A stretch of DNA of 64,000 nt from CAZWRV01 sp964636325. Lineage in GTDB: Bacteria > Verrucomicrobiota > Lentisphaeria > Victivallales > GWF2-50-93. The stretch is taken from contig CAZWRV010000021.1 in the NCBI GenBank assembly GCA_964636325.1, forward strand, positions 12,583 to 76,582. The letters run 5' to 3'. The notes under the pieces were generated by a model. It was not told the origin of the DNA, made no database searches, and saw only the letters and a list, made by a program, of their open reading frames with translations. Both the position numbers and the translations under genes were made by a program. Of the stretch, positions 1 through 7,589 are shown in pieces (positions within the stretch are counted from its first letter, which is position 1; every line of letters starts with the position of its first letter).

Positions 1-2
1 AC

Positions 3-62
3 CTGGACTCAGAGGATTTTACGCCCAACCTGAGGGTGGAATTGAGGAAGCTGCTTGCCTGA
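3..62 (+). CDS. Possible C-terminal end of a gene truncated by the window edge
   Basis: The third forward frame is open from the window edge to a TGA at 60-62. It encodes about 19 residues ending LRVELRKLLA, which looks like a charged amphipathic C-terminal helix. The next gene is on the opposite strand and ends at 112, so a convergent gene end here is plausible. The stretch is too short to assign a function, and an open frame of this length is expected by chance. The frame choice rests only on the amphipathic look of the residues and on the position of the stop just before the converging gene. Confidence 0.3.
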   Translation: MDSEDFTPNLRVELRKLLA

Positions 63-111
63 AGCCGCATCCTATAAGATCTCTGGCGATCCGCCTTCTT
101 CAATTATCATG

Positions 112-1362
112 TCAGGGGACGATTATCTCCTGAGTTTTGGCGGGGCATTGATAGGTTTTCCGCTTGGCGCCTTTTGGGAGCTGATATTTCCCCTCGTCCT
201 CGCCGATCCATTCGAATATCTCGGACATGTAAGTGCCGCGGTATTTCTGGCAGAGCGACTTCGCCTGGGCAAGCCTCTCCTTGGATATGTCCGGGGATTC
301 GGCCGGCATTCCGTCCTTGCCGGCCACGAGGCTGCGGCCACGCAGATATTTGACCGCGAACGCCTCAAGATCCTTATGCGCCTCGGCGTTTTTCCTGACT
401 TCCAGCATAGCGCCCAGGACTTCGAGGTACTTGGCGGCGCGCTCCTTGTTGCCGGGAATTTCAGAAAGGAGCGTGGCGAATTCGAACGAACGGCACGGAT
501 TCGTCTTCAAGTTTTCGGCGACAAGTCTTTCGAGTTCGGCGCAGAATGCGTCCCTTTCCTTGACGGTTTCGGGGTCCGGGCTCGCGGCATCCTTGAAATA
601 TTTTGCGTTCATCCAGGTCATGGCGTCCGCGATGATGTCCGGCGGCGCCCATTCGTGGTTCCCGGGGAAGAAGCGGAGCATGCAATGGTCTTTCGCTGCG
701 ATGTTATACTTGTATGTGGAGAATCTTTTTGTTCCATCCTCCCGGTTCCGGACCATGAGCTTCTCGACGGCCTCCTTCGCCGCCGCAAGATCCTGATCTC
801 CAGGCGGATAGAACACTTTAGCCATTTCGCCCCTGTTGAAGCAGTTGGTGCCGGCGATGCCGTAGTAATAGGCGTTCTCGCGGTTTCCCGCGCCGTAGGC
901 GGCGCCGCAGGCGATCACGCCTCTAATCGTATCCGGCTCCGCGTTGGCGGCCGACAGCGCGAACCTGGCACCGCCGGAGAAGCCGGAAGTGTAGCAGCGT
1001 TCCCTGTCGATGGGGAACCTGTTAAGTGCGTCCTTAAGCAGGGAATTGAAAGCGTATACCGCGCCTTCTCCCGGCTCGTCCTTCATGAACAGGAGCATCC
1101 ACCGGTTCCTGTCCGCACCCTCCTTGTATACGACGAGCATCGAGCGATCCCCGCCTATCGGGGAGACGACGATGAGCGCGGGCCATTTCCTTTTCCTCTG
1201 GGAGTCATAGCCTTCCGGGAAGTAGGCCCAGTAGGACAAGCCGCCGCCCTTAGCGTTGATTGCTTCGCCTGCGCCCTTGGGAGCGCGCTCTGCGCAATTC
1301 GCCTCCGGGAAGAGGCAAAGGCAGGCTCCGGCGAGCAGGCAAGATAGCACTGCCGTTTTCAT
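112..1362 (-). CDS. Secreted alpha/beta-hydrolase, esterase (PHB-depolymerase/LpqC-like)
   Basis: About 416 residues. The chosen ATG (1360-1362) begins MKTAVLSCLLAGACLC, a signal peptide, and lies 2 nt after the stop of the antiporter gene upstream, so the two are translationally coupled. A longer in-frame start at 1485 would lie inside that gene and is disfavoured. The first 250 residues show alpha/beta-hydrolase features: the nucleophile elbow G-F-S-G-G (in TSGFSGGARFALS) and a later D-H-C-M-L / N-H-E-W region that could supply the catalytic His. This order resembles secreted polyhydroxyalkanoate-depolymerase-like or feruloyl-type esterases. The C-terminal 130 residues are helical and charged and have no family I recognise. 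The protein is probably periplasmic or surface-associated. The substrate cannot be told from sequence. Confidence 0.72.
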   Translation of the reverse strand: MKTAVLSCLLAGACLCLFPEANCAERAPKGAGEAINAKGGGLSYWAYFPEGYDSQRKRKWPALIVVSPIGGDRSMLVVYKEGADRNRWMLLFMKDEPGEGAVYAFNSLLKDALNRFPIDRERCYTSGFSGGARFALSAANAEPDTIRGVIACGAAYGAGNRENAYYYGIAGTNCFNRGEMAKVFYPPGDQDLAAAKEAVEKLMVRNREDGTKRFSTYKYNIAAKDHCMLRFFPGNHEWAPPDIIADAMTWMNAKYFKDAASPDPETVKERDAFCAELERLVAENLKTNPCRSFEFATLLSEIPGNKERAAKYLEVLGAMLEVRKNAEAHKDLEAFAVKYLRGRSLVAGKDGMPAESPDISKERLAQAKSLCQKYRGTYMSEIFEWIGEDEGKYQLPKGAKRKTYQCPAKTQEIIVP

Positions 1363-1364
1363 AA

Positions 1365-2318
1365 CTATTGTATTTCCGCCATTATCAACACATATCCGGC
1401 ATATGAAAGCAGGAAGGCTCCGCAGACGGGGCGGCTGAGGCGGCTTTTCCAGGCGACCGCCCAGAGCGCGACGGCGATTGCGCACATGGCCGGGATGTCG
1501 AAAAGCTTCGCGGTCGGCGCGATAGAAAGCGGGCAGATCAGCGCAGCCACGCCCAGGATGAACAGGATGTTGAAGATGTTGCTTCCGACGATGTTGATGA
1601 CCGAAAGGGTTTCAAGCTTCTTGATCGAAGCCGTGAATGACGCCGCAAGCTCCGGCAGGGATGTTCCGACGGCCACAATCGTCACCCCTACGAACCATTC
1701 GCTAAGACCTATGGCCAGGGACAGCTTTTTCGCGGAGTCCACGATGAAATAGGAGGAGCCGACTAGAATTGCCAGGGACAGCAGCGAGAGGGCTGTGACG
1801 GCCGGCACGGATTGGGTCCGCGCAAGATAGCCCTTCAGGCTGAACTCCTCCTGCGCCTCGCCGTCCGGAGTGACCCTGGCCTTCTTGATGGACATGACCA
1901 TGAATACCGTAAAGACTGCCAGAAGGATTATTCCGTCTATGCGGGAAAGCGTCCGGTCAAGGCCCAGGACTAGAAGCAGGAAAGAGGCGGCGAGCATTGC
2001 AGGCATTTCAAGGCGAAGGAGGGTCTTGTCCGTCTTCATCGGCATTATCACGCCACACAGGCCAAGGACGAGGGCGATGTTTGAGATGTTGCTGCCCACC
2101 ACGTTGGCTACGGCGATATCGCTCAGCCCCTTGAGCGAGGCGAGCGACGAGACCGTGAGTTCGGGAGTGGAAGTCCCGAAGGACACCAGCACGAGGCCGA
2201 TGAAGACGGTGGAGAGCCGGAGAAGCATCGCCGTCTTGACGGAACACTTTATCAAGAGGTCCGCGGCAATCGTGAGAACCGCAAGCCCCAGCGCCAAGAT
2301 TATAATGTCGGTCAGCAC
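1365..2318 (-). CDS. yrbG: Calcium/sodium antiporter, CaCA family (YrbG-like)
   Basis: The protein has 317 residues, the usual length for this family, with about ten hydrophobic helices and no signal peptide. The two inverted alpha repeats are clear: GTSTPELTVS with VGSNISNIALVLG in the first half, and GTSLPELAAS with VGSNIFNILFILG in the second. These G-T-S-x-P-E and G-S-N-x-x-N residues line the cation site in the family. It is an inner-membrane exchanger of Ca2+ (or K+/Na+) for Na+ or H+. The start is GTG (2316-2318), with AGGGG 9 nt upstream of it. It forms a two-gene unit with the esterase that follows only 2 nt downstream. The physiological cation is not predictable. Confidence 0.93.
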   Translation of the reverse strand: MLTDIIILALGLAVLTIAADLLIKCSVKTAMLLRLSTVFIGLVLVSFGTSTPELTVSSLASLKGLSDIAVANVVGSNISNIALVLGLCGVIMPMKTDKTLLRLEMPAMLAASFLLLVLGLDRTLSRIDGIILLAVFTVFMVMSIKKARVTPDGEAQEEFSLKGYLARTQSVPAVTALSLLSLAILVGSSYFIVDSAKKLSLAIGLSEWFVGVTIVAVGTSLPELAASFTASIKKLETLSVINIVGSNIFNILFILGVAALICPLSIAPTAKLFDIPAMCAIAVALWAVAWKSRLSRPVCGAFLLSYAGYVLIMAEIQ

Positions 2319-2429
2319 GAGCGGTCACCCCTAAGCTATTGCGGGCTGGGCCCGCCGTGTGCGAGTCGCGTTCCGCGCCTCAAAAAGCGGCCGCGCGACA
2401 ACCCAAAATCTCAAGCTTCTAAACCGTCG

Positions 2430-2470
2430 GTAAATATTCAGTGAAAGGGCGTAGTTCACTGAATATTTAC
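2430..2470 (+). repeat. Palindromic repeat with conserved 9-nt loop AGGGCGTAG, flanked by direct repeats
   Basis: A perfect 16-bp inverted repeat (GTAAATATTCAGTGAA, 2430-2445, with its complement at 2455-2470) surrounds the loop AGGGCGTAG. AACCGTCGG occurs directly on both sides (2422-2430 and 2471-2479), as if a 40-bp unit had been inserted with a 9-bp target duplication. Other copies in the window are at 15653-15689, 46757-46795, 49739-49778 and, degenerate, 63797-63836. Confidence 0.9.
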
Positions 2471-2683
2471 AACCGTCGGACTCAGTGTTCAAGCGGTCAG
2501 GATAATAAATATTGGGAACCGTATTCTGCAAGGTGGGGAAAATGTCCAAAGCCCGACAAGGAGCTTCCAATGATCAGGAATAAAGATATTAATTGTTTCT
2601 CCGCTTGTACGTTGGGTGCTGGTTGTTGGACGATCCTCCCCTCTTGATAATTCATGCTGCGGCAGTAACTTTCATACAGGCGT

Positions 2684-2731
2684 TATACTCATTTAGCGTC
2701 AAGATGTAAACTTTTCAACCTAAAGGAGTAT
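2684..2731 (+). repeat. Minimal copy of the TATACTC...GAGTATA terminal-inverted-repeat element
   Basis: TATACTCATTTAGCGT at the left and CAACCTAAAGGAGTA at the right form an imperfect palindrome of about 48 bp around AAGATGTAAAC. The ends match those of the longer element at 4529-4805, the 74-bp palindrome at 17186-17259, and the copy that runs off the window end at 63948. This copy looks like two element ends joined with no cargo. Confidence 0.8.
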
Positions 2732-2829
2732 TGAAGCCAGTCCCTACTTAAGCGGCATGTCTTCTACTCCGGGGCCATCCGCGAAGCGGCTTCATTTATT
2801 GTACGAATTTCGAGCAGGACACCGATGCC

Positions 2830-3699
2830 ATGGATATTACCCGGAAACTGAGGCGGATAGCCGATTCGAAGAGGTTCAACTTCTTCATAGTCGGGCTAAT
2901 CGTAATTACCAGCATATTCATCGGCCTGGACACCTATCCGTCAGTCAGGGCGGAAATCGGGGGGTTCCTGGAGCTGGCCGACAAGATAATCCTCGGCATC
3001 TTCGTCCTTGAGCAGCTGATACGCATAGGTGCGGAAGGTGGCAGGCCGTGGAGATACTTCCTTGATCCGTGGAACGTGTTCGACTTCTGCATAATCACGA
3101 TATGCCTGCTGCCGATCGGTGAGTCGTCGGTGGCGGTGGTGCGGCTTGTCCGCGTGCTCAGGGTGCTTCGCCTGCTCAAGACTATTCCGCGGCTGCGGAT
3201 GCTGGTCCAGGGGATAGTGAAGAGCCTGTCTTCAATAGGCTATGTCGCGGCGCTGCTCCTGGTGCATTTCTATCTATTCTCGGTGCTGGGGGTGTCCTTC
3301 TTCCGGGAGTCGGATCCCGGCCATTTCGCGAATCTGCAAACCGCCTTCATGTCGCTTTTCCAGGTTCTGACGCTGGAGAACTGGCCCGACCTGATGGCGC
3401 CCTCGAAGGCGGTGTTCCCCGTCGGCGCCCAGCTCTATTTCCTCCTCTACATCGTCGTCGGGACGATGATAATCCTGAACCTTTTCGTCGGCGTGATAGT
3501 GGGCAGCATGTCGGAGGCGAACCAGGAGATGGAAAGGGAGATAAAGGAGCTGGAGAGGCTGCGCAGGCTCCAGCAGGACGGTGGTAAGTCCAGGCATGAG
3601 ATCCTGATGAGCCACATTGAAAACGTCGAGAAGGAGCTGCACTCCCTGAAGGATCAGATATCCGTGATAATCAGACACGAGGAGGGGCGGGACAAATGA
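2830..3699 (+). CDS. Voltage-gated-type cation channel, single 6-TM domain (ion_trans, BacNav-like)
   Basis: The protein has 289 residues in one S1-S6 repeat, the architecture of bacterial homotetrameric sodium channels (NaChBac/NavAb family). S4 is about residues 103-122, with arginines spaced every third residue in RLVRVLRVLRLLK. The pore loop holds the selectivity filter T-L-E-N-W-P-D (181-187), where classical Na+ channels have TLESW. S6 is about 200-226, ending NLFVGVIVGSM. After it comes a charged coiled coil (230-285), typical of the tetramerising C-terminal tail. The ATG at 2830 gives a natural short N terminus before S1. The gene meets the glycosyltransferase tail to tail with 2 nt between stops. 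Ion selectivity is uncertain because of the filter. Confidence 0.9.
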   Translation: MDITRKLRRIADSKRFNFFIVGLIVITSIFIGLDTYPSVRAEIGGFLELADKIILGIFVLEQLIRIGAEGGRPWRYFLDPWNVFDFCIITICLLPIGESSVAVVRLVRVLRVLRLLKTIPRLRMLVQGIVKSLSSIGYVAALLLVHFYLFSVLGVSFFRESDPGHFANLQTAFMSLFQVLTLENWPDLMAPSKAVFPVGAQLYFLLYIVVGTMIILNLFVGVIVGSMSEANQEMEREIKELERLRRLQQDGGKSRHEILMSHIENVEKELHSLKDQISVIIRHEEGRDK

Positions 3700-3701
3700 G
3701 A

Positions 3702-4505
3702 TCACCTGTCGAGCGAGGCGTCTTCGCGGAGCTCCTTGACCAGGGGTGTCGAGAAGAGCTCCTCGATCTGGCGCCTGCATTTCTGCTGGGTGCGCCTCCT
3801 GACCTTGAATTCCGGATTTAGCACCATGGTGGCGTGGGCGAGGTGCCAAATCTTCCTAATCATCTCCCTGTCGGGGATTGCCACTGTCCTGTAGCCTTTC
3901 GCCATGAGGTCTATGTAGACCTGCTGGCCGCAGGTGATTCCGGCGTCGGTGTTTGCCGCGAAGCTGAGCCCCTCCTTCTTGAGCACCTCGGTCCTGTAGA
4001 GAGCGCAGATGGCGCGGATGTAGAACTGCTTCTCCTCCTTTCCTGATACGGCCCTTATAAGTCTTTTCAGGTCGGTCATCCTCCTTATGAACTGGATGAA
4101 TTCCGGACGGTCGTCGAGCTTTCCGGAGCCGACGCAGGCGACCGAGGGGTCATTGCGCATCGGCGCCATAAGCATGTCGAGCCAGGCGGGATCCCTGACC
4201 ACGACGTCGGAGTGCATCGCGAGGAAGAATTCGGTGGAGGTTTCTTTCAGGGCGATGTCGAGGGCCGATCCCTGCGCGTAGGAGCCGGGTCTTATAGACT
4301 CGCCGCCGCGCTCTATGAGCCTTATCCATTTGAGGCTCCTGAGATATTCGAGTGATGAGTCGGCGGAATTGTTGTCCACCACGACGACGTCCACGCTGTC
4401 GCCGGAGAACCTGCGGATGCTGCGCAGGCACAGCCTCGTAAGCTCCTCGGTCTTATAGTTGACCACGCATGCGGTCACAGATTTATACTTGGCATCCGCA
4501 GTCAT
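3702..4505 (-). CDS. Glycosyltransferase family 2
   Basis: About 267 residues of GT-A fold. It begins MTADAKYKSVTACVVNYKT, followed by VDVVVVDNNSADSS (nucleotide-binding acidic motif) and AMHSDVVVRDPAWL, where the usual DxD is H-S-D. It is a soluble cytoplasmic enzyme that transfers a sugar from a nucleotide sugar, and no acceptor can be named. I chose the ATG at 4505. A longer GTG start at 4535 lies inside the repeat element that begins at 4529 and is therefore unlikely. No other glycan gene is adjacent, so it may act alone or serve a polysaccharide locus elsewhere. Confidence 0.85.
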   Translation of the reverse strand: MTADAKYKSVTACVVNYKTEELTRLCLRSIRRFSGDSVDVVVVDNNSADSSLEYLRSLKWIRLIERGGESIRPGSYAQGSALDIALKETSTEFFLAMHSDVVVRDPAWLDMLMAPMRNDPSVACVGSGKLDDRPEFIQFIRRMTDLKRLIRAVSGKEEKQFYIRAICALYRTEVLKKEGLSFAANTDAGITCGQQVYIDLMAKGYRTVAIPDREMIRKIWHLAHATMVLNPEFKVRRRTQQKCRRQIEELFSTPLVKELREDASLDR

Positions 4506-4528
4506 TACCGTCACATGGTTGATTGGAT

Positions 4529-4805
4529 TATACACCTTTAGGCTGAAAATTTACATTTTGATTGCGGAGATTTCAGGAATTGCTCCGTATTCCGAGAGGC
4601 CGCCGATACCGAGGTATCGAAGGCTCTCGAAGGGTGCGGAGCAAAACCGAAAGACCGCAATCCGCCAGGACGGACGGGCATCCTTGGGCCGTATTTTTCC
4701 GTTCCTTCCTCGGACGACATTCATGTCGCCGCCCGGTCGGAACAAAAATATCCAATCCCAAATCTTGCTCGTCAAAATGTAATTTTTCACGCTAGATGAG
4801 CATGA
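4529..4805. mobile_element. MITE-like element with terminal inverted repeats and about 200 bp of non-coding cargo
   Basis: The left end is TATACACCTTTAGGCTGAAA, followed by ATTTACATTTTGA. The right end (about 4771-4805) is the inverted complement TCAAAATGTAATTTTTCACG followed by CTAGATGAGCATGA. The 200 bp between hold no long open frame or transposase. The sequence just inside the right end (AATCCCAAATCTTGCTCG) recurs inverted at the end of the window (63975-64000), so the cargo as well as the termini is repeated. It is probably a non-autonomous transposable element, the mobilising enzyme being elsewhere. Confidence 0.75.
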
Positions 4806-4857
4806 TGGACGCATGGGAATCAGGGGGTCATACATGATCAGCGCGCCGCTGTTTGTC

Positions 4858-6132
4858 TCAGGCATAGAAGGTCTGGTTCCTGTTCGGGCCTACGGAGATG
4901 ATTCCGATGTCGGTGGCAAGTATTCCAGAAATCTTCTGGAGGTATTTGCGCGCCTTCGCCGGAAGTTCGCTGAAGGATCTGGCGTCCCTTGTAGACTCCA
5001 TCCAGCCCGGAAAGCTTTCATACACCGGCTTGGCGGCGATGATCTCCGCGGTGTCGGAAGGCATTACGTCGGTGCGGCGGCCGTTGATCTCGTAGGCCGT
5101 GCATATCTTTATTTCCTCGAAGCCGTCCAGGACGTCGAGCTTTGTGACCGCGAGCTTGTCGACCCCGTTGACCATGCAGGAGTATCTGCATGCGACGGCG
5201 TCGAACCATCCGCAGCGCCTGGGCCTGCCGGTCGTGGCGCCGAATTCATTTCCGATCTTCCGGATCCGTTCGCCCTCATCGTCCTTCAGCTCGGTCGGGA
5301 ACGGGCCCTCGCCGACCCTGGTGGTATACGCCTTGGTAACTCCGACCACGTCGTCGATGTATTTGGGGGAGAGGCCCGAGCCGGTGCACGCGCCGCCCGC
5401 AGTGGTGTTGCTGCTTGTGACGAAAGGATATGTGCCGTAGTCGACGTCGAGCCACATGCCCTGGGCGCCTTCGAAAAGGATGTCCTTCTTCTCCCTCGCG
5501 AAGCTGTTGACCGTGACCACGGTGTCCGTCACAAAGTGGGCGAGGAAGGAGGCCGCATCCAGAAGCTTTCTTGTCTCCGCCTTCACATCGACAGGCTCCG
5601 CGCCAGCCGCCCGGAAAATCTCGTTGTAGTATTCGGCGACCTCGCGGAAGTGCTTTGCCAGCCTGTCGGGATCGCGCATTTCCATGGCGCGTATTCCGAT
5701 GCGCGAGACCTTGTCGGCGTATGCCGGGCCTATCCCCCGCTTCGTCGTGCCTATCTTGTTGCCCGCGGAACGCTTGTTCTCGTGGAGGGCGTCTATCAAG
5801 CCGTGGTAGGGCATGATGAGGTGGCATCGTGTGCTTATCTGCAGGCGGGCGCCTATCTTGACCCCGCTCGCCTCAAGGCTCTTGATCTCCTTCACGAGTA
5901 TCTGCGGGTCGACCACCACGCCGTTGCCGATCACGCAGAGCGCCTTGGGACGGAAGATGCCCGAGGGGACCAGGTGCAGGATGAACTTCTCCTTTCCGAT
6001 TTCGACGGTGTGCCCGGCGTTGTTCCCGCCCTGGAAGCGCACGACCAGGTCGGCGTTCTCAGTAAGGACGTCAATGATCTTTCCCTTGCCTTCATCCCCC
6101 CACTGGGTGCCGATCAGAACTGTGATAGCCAT
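4858..6132 (-). CDS. purA: Adenylosuccinate synthetase
   Basis: The protein has 424 residues and is complete. It makes adenylosuccinate from IMP, aspartate and GTP, the first committed step to AMP, in the cytoplasm. The start MAITVLIGTQWGDEGKGK contains the GDEGKGK phosphate loop with the catalytic Asp. Then follow GGNNAGHTV (catalytic His) and HLVPSG. The signature GTTKRGIGPAYADK, the TGRPRRCGWFDAVA block and the C-terminal ISVGPNRNQT are also present. All motifs are in order with no truncation. It is transcribed leftward after the 2-hydroxyacid dehydrogenase gene, with a 206-bp gap containing a hairpin, so it probably has its own promoter. Confidence 0.98.
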   Translation of the reverse strand: MAITVLIGTQWGDEGKGKIIDVLTENADLVVRFQGGNNAGHTVEIGKEKFILHLVPSGIFRPKALCVIGNGVVVDPQILVKEIKSLEASGVKIGARLQISTRCHLIMPYHGLIDALHENKRSAGNKIGTTKRGIGPAYADKVSRIGIRAMEMRDPDRLAKHFREVAEYYNEIFRAAGAEPVDVKAETRKLLDAASFLAHFVTDTVVTVNSFAREKKDILFEGAQGMWLDVDYGTYPFVTSSNTTAGGACTGSGLSPKYIDDVVGVTKAYTTRVGEGPFPTELKDDEGERIRKIGNEFGATTGRPRRCGWFDAVACRYSCMVNGVDKLAVTKLDVLDGFEEIKICTAYEINGRRTDVMPSDTAEIIAAKPVYESFPGWMESTRDARSFSELPAKARKYLQKISGILATDIGIISVGPNRNQTFYA

Positions 6133-6186
6133 AGTTGCGCCGTCCGGATTTGTAAGATTTATATAAGTGGAAAACCGAATGCTGCG

Positions 6187-6209
6187 GGAGGACGTCGGAC
6201 ATGTCCTCC
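6187..6209. promoter_or_regulatory. Inverted repeat upstream of purA
   Basis: GGAGGAC (6187-6193) and GTCCTCC (6203-6209) form a 7-bp stem around a 9-nt loop. Overlapping it is a perfect decamer palindrome, GGACATGTCC (6198-6207). It lies 55-77 bp before the purA ATG and about 130 bp after the stop of the upstream gene. It could be an operator or a terminator stem. There is no T run. Confidence 0.4.
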
Positions 6210-6338
6210 TTGCTTGAAAGCCAGTTATTTATAGCATCTGCGCCTACATTTGCCAGCGGTAGCGCCAAGGAAAAAGGGCTTTTCTGGCTTGCCCCGTAAT
6301 GCCTCAGTCTTTGCTTTCAAGGAGTATAAGTCGGCGGA

Positions 6339-7331
6339 CTACGCTAGCCTTGCCTCCATCTGACGGGTGATCTCATACTTCATGGGCTGCCCTGAAAGAT
6401 AGCGTTCCAGCTCCTCCACCATGCACCGGCCCATCCGGTTGCACTCCTTCCAGATTGCACCGGCGATGTGCGGGGTTAGGACGACGTTCGGAAGATCATA
6501 GAGGGAGGACTCGGGCGCAGGCGGTTCAGGATAGGTGACATCGAGCACGGCGTAAATGTCGGAACGCTGTTTCAGCACTTCGATCATCGCCTCCTCGTCT
6601 ATGACGGCGCCGCGGGCCGTATTTATGAAGGTCGCTCCGGGCTTCATCGCCTCGAAATGCTCGCGCCGGATCATTTTCTCCGTTTCCTTGAGCCATGGAG
6701 TATGGCAGCTTATGACGTCGGAAACGCGGAAAAGCTCCTGTAGAGAAAGAAGTTCCACTCCCAGCTCCTTGCACTGTTCAGGTGTTACGAACGGATCATA
6801 GGCGACAACCCGCAGGCTGCACATCTTCAGTTTCTGCGCGACCATGCGCCCGATCATCCCCAAAGAAATCAGCCCCACTGTCGAGCCGTAGGTGCCCGGA
6901 GGCTGCAGGTTCGGACGCTTTCCGCGTCCGGCCTTGAACTCCGCCGCCGCGCGCCAGCCGTGCTTCAGGCTGAAGATTATCTCCGCCAGCGCAAACTCGG
7001 AAACCGGAACCGCGTTGGCCGCCCAGGCACTCACTACCCGGACGCCGCTGCCCCACATTTCCGGGCTGGTGAAATACTTGATCGAGCCCGCACCATAAAG
7101 GACAAGCTTCAAACGGGGGAATCGCACAAGCATCGCCGTATCGAGCTTCGCCATGCCCCAGCCACTGACAATCACCTCGACATCCTTGAGAATCTCCGCA
7201 GGAACTTCCGCAAGGGTCTTCGAATCGACCTGTCCGTGCACGAACTCAAGCATGCGGCCGAGATCCGCCCGTTCCTTTTCGCCGTAGATCACATCGTAGG
7301 AATAGTTGTCCAGGAGATAAAGGGCTTTCAT
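6339..7331 (-). CDS. D-isomer-specific 2-hydroxyacid dehydrogenase (SerA-like)
   Basis: The protein has 330 residues. It is a cytoplasmic NAD(P)-dependent enzyme that interconverts 2-hydroxy and 2-oxo acids. The N-terminal half carries a flavodoxin-like catalytic domain. The Rossmann segment is GLISLGMIGR, where the usual second glycine of GxGxxG is serine. The catalytic Arg is in NTARGAVID, and the catalytic His in TPHIAGAIW. The segment VSEFALAEIIFSLKHGWR is typical of the phosphoglycerate-dehydrogenase-like branch. The ATG at 7331 is preceded by ATAAG and GGTGG on the coding strand. No serine pathway genes are adjacent, and similar enzymes in PVC genomes often accompany sugar-acid use, so the substrate is open. 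Confidence 0.9.
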   Translation of the reverse strand: MKALYLLDNYSYDVIYGEKERADLGRMLEFVHGQVDSKTLAEVPAEILKDVEVIVSGWGMAKLDTAMLVRFPRLKLVLYGAGSIKYFTSPEMWGSGVRVVSAWAANAVPVSEFALAEIIFSLKHGWRAAAEFKAGRGKRPNLQPPGTYGSTVGLISLGMIGRMVAQKLKMCSLRVVAYDPFVTPEQCKELGVELLSLQELFRVSDVISCHTPWLKETEKMIRREHFEAMKPGATFINTARGAVIDEEAMIEVLKQRSDIYAVLDVTYPEPPAPESSLYDLPNVVLTPHIAGAIWKECNRMGRCMVEELERYLSGQPMKYEITRQMEARLA

Positions 7332-7370
7332 ATGCCACCTTATTCTTATATGCTTTTATCGTATAAAATT

Positions 7371-7486
7371 CCCAAATACCCAAGCACCAATTTCCAAATA
7401 AATCTCAAATCTCAATATTCAAATTCCAATGTAAGGCATGAGTTGTTTTGAATTTTCGTTATTGGGATTTATTTGGAATTTGGTAT
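7371..7486. repeat. Dispersed AAATTCCAAATAAATC inverted repeat
   Basis: CCAATTTCCAAATAAATCTC on the left and GGGATTTATTTGGAATTTGG on the right form the ends of a roughly 115-bp AT-rich unit. A second copy lies at 27235-27368. Neither copy contains a gene, and both sit just upstream of coding sequences. Confidence 0.75.
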
Positions 7487-7488
7487 AT

Positions 7489-7533
7489 GCCGCTTTCGCC
7501 GAAAGCGGCACTGGCGACTTCGGCGAAGTCGCC
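7489..7533. repeat. Two adjacent perfect hairpins
   Basis: GCCGCTTTCG-C-CGAAAGCGGC (7489-7509) and GGCGACTTCG-G-CGAAGTCGCC (7513-7533) are perfect 10-bp inverted repeats three bases apart. They lie 57-101 nt after the stop of the leftward lipoprotein gene, so they may end or stabilise its transcript. No T run follows on either strand. Confidence 0.7.
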
Positions 7534-7589
7534 ATGCTCAAGCTCCTTCGCGCCATAAGGGCGCCTTTTTCCAGCAGGGAAAAACCTAG

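Larger units (their letters stand above)
2319..2829. other. Intergenic region between divergent genes, rich in dispersed repeats
   Basis: There is no convincing gene in these 511 bases between the leftward antiporter and the rightward ion channel. They hold the AGGGCGTAG-loop palindrome (2430-2470), a minimal copy of the TATACTC terminal-inverted-repeat element (2684-2731), and presumably both promoters. A 68-codon open frame across 2441-2647 starts inside the palindrome and has no Shine-Dalgarno or family resemblance. Confidence 0.6.

Noticed and set aside
55..1347. 430-codon open frame opposite the esterase gene
   Set aside because: It is antisense to a gene with a signal peptide and hydrolase motifs; its own translation is Arg/Ala/Gly-rich with no domain.
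2441..2647. 68-codon ORF starting in the palindrome
   Set aside because: It begins within a repeat, has no Shine-Dalgarno and no recognisable family, and similar starts occur at every copy of the palindrome.
4813..6234. 473-codon open frame opposite purA
   Set aside because: It is the antisense shadow of an unmistakable adenylosuccinate synthetase in high-GC DNA.
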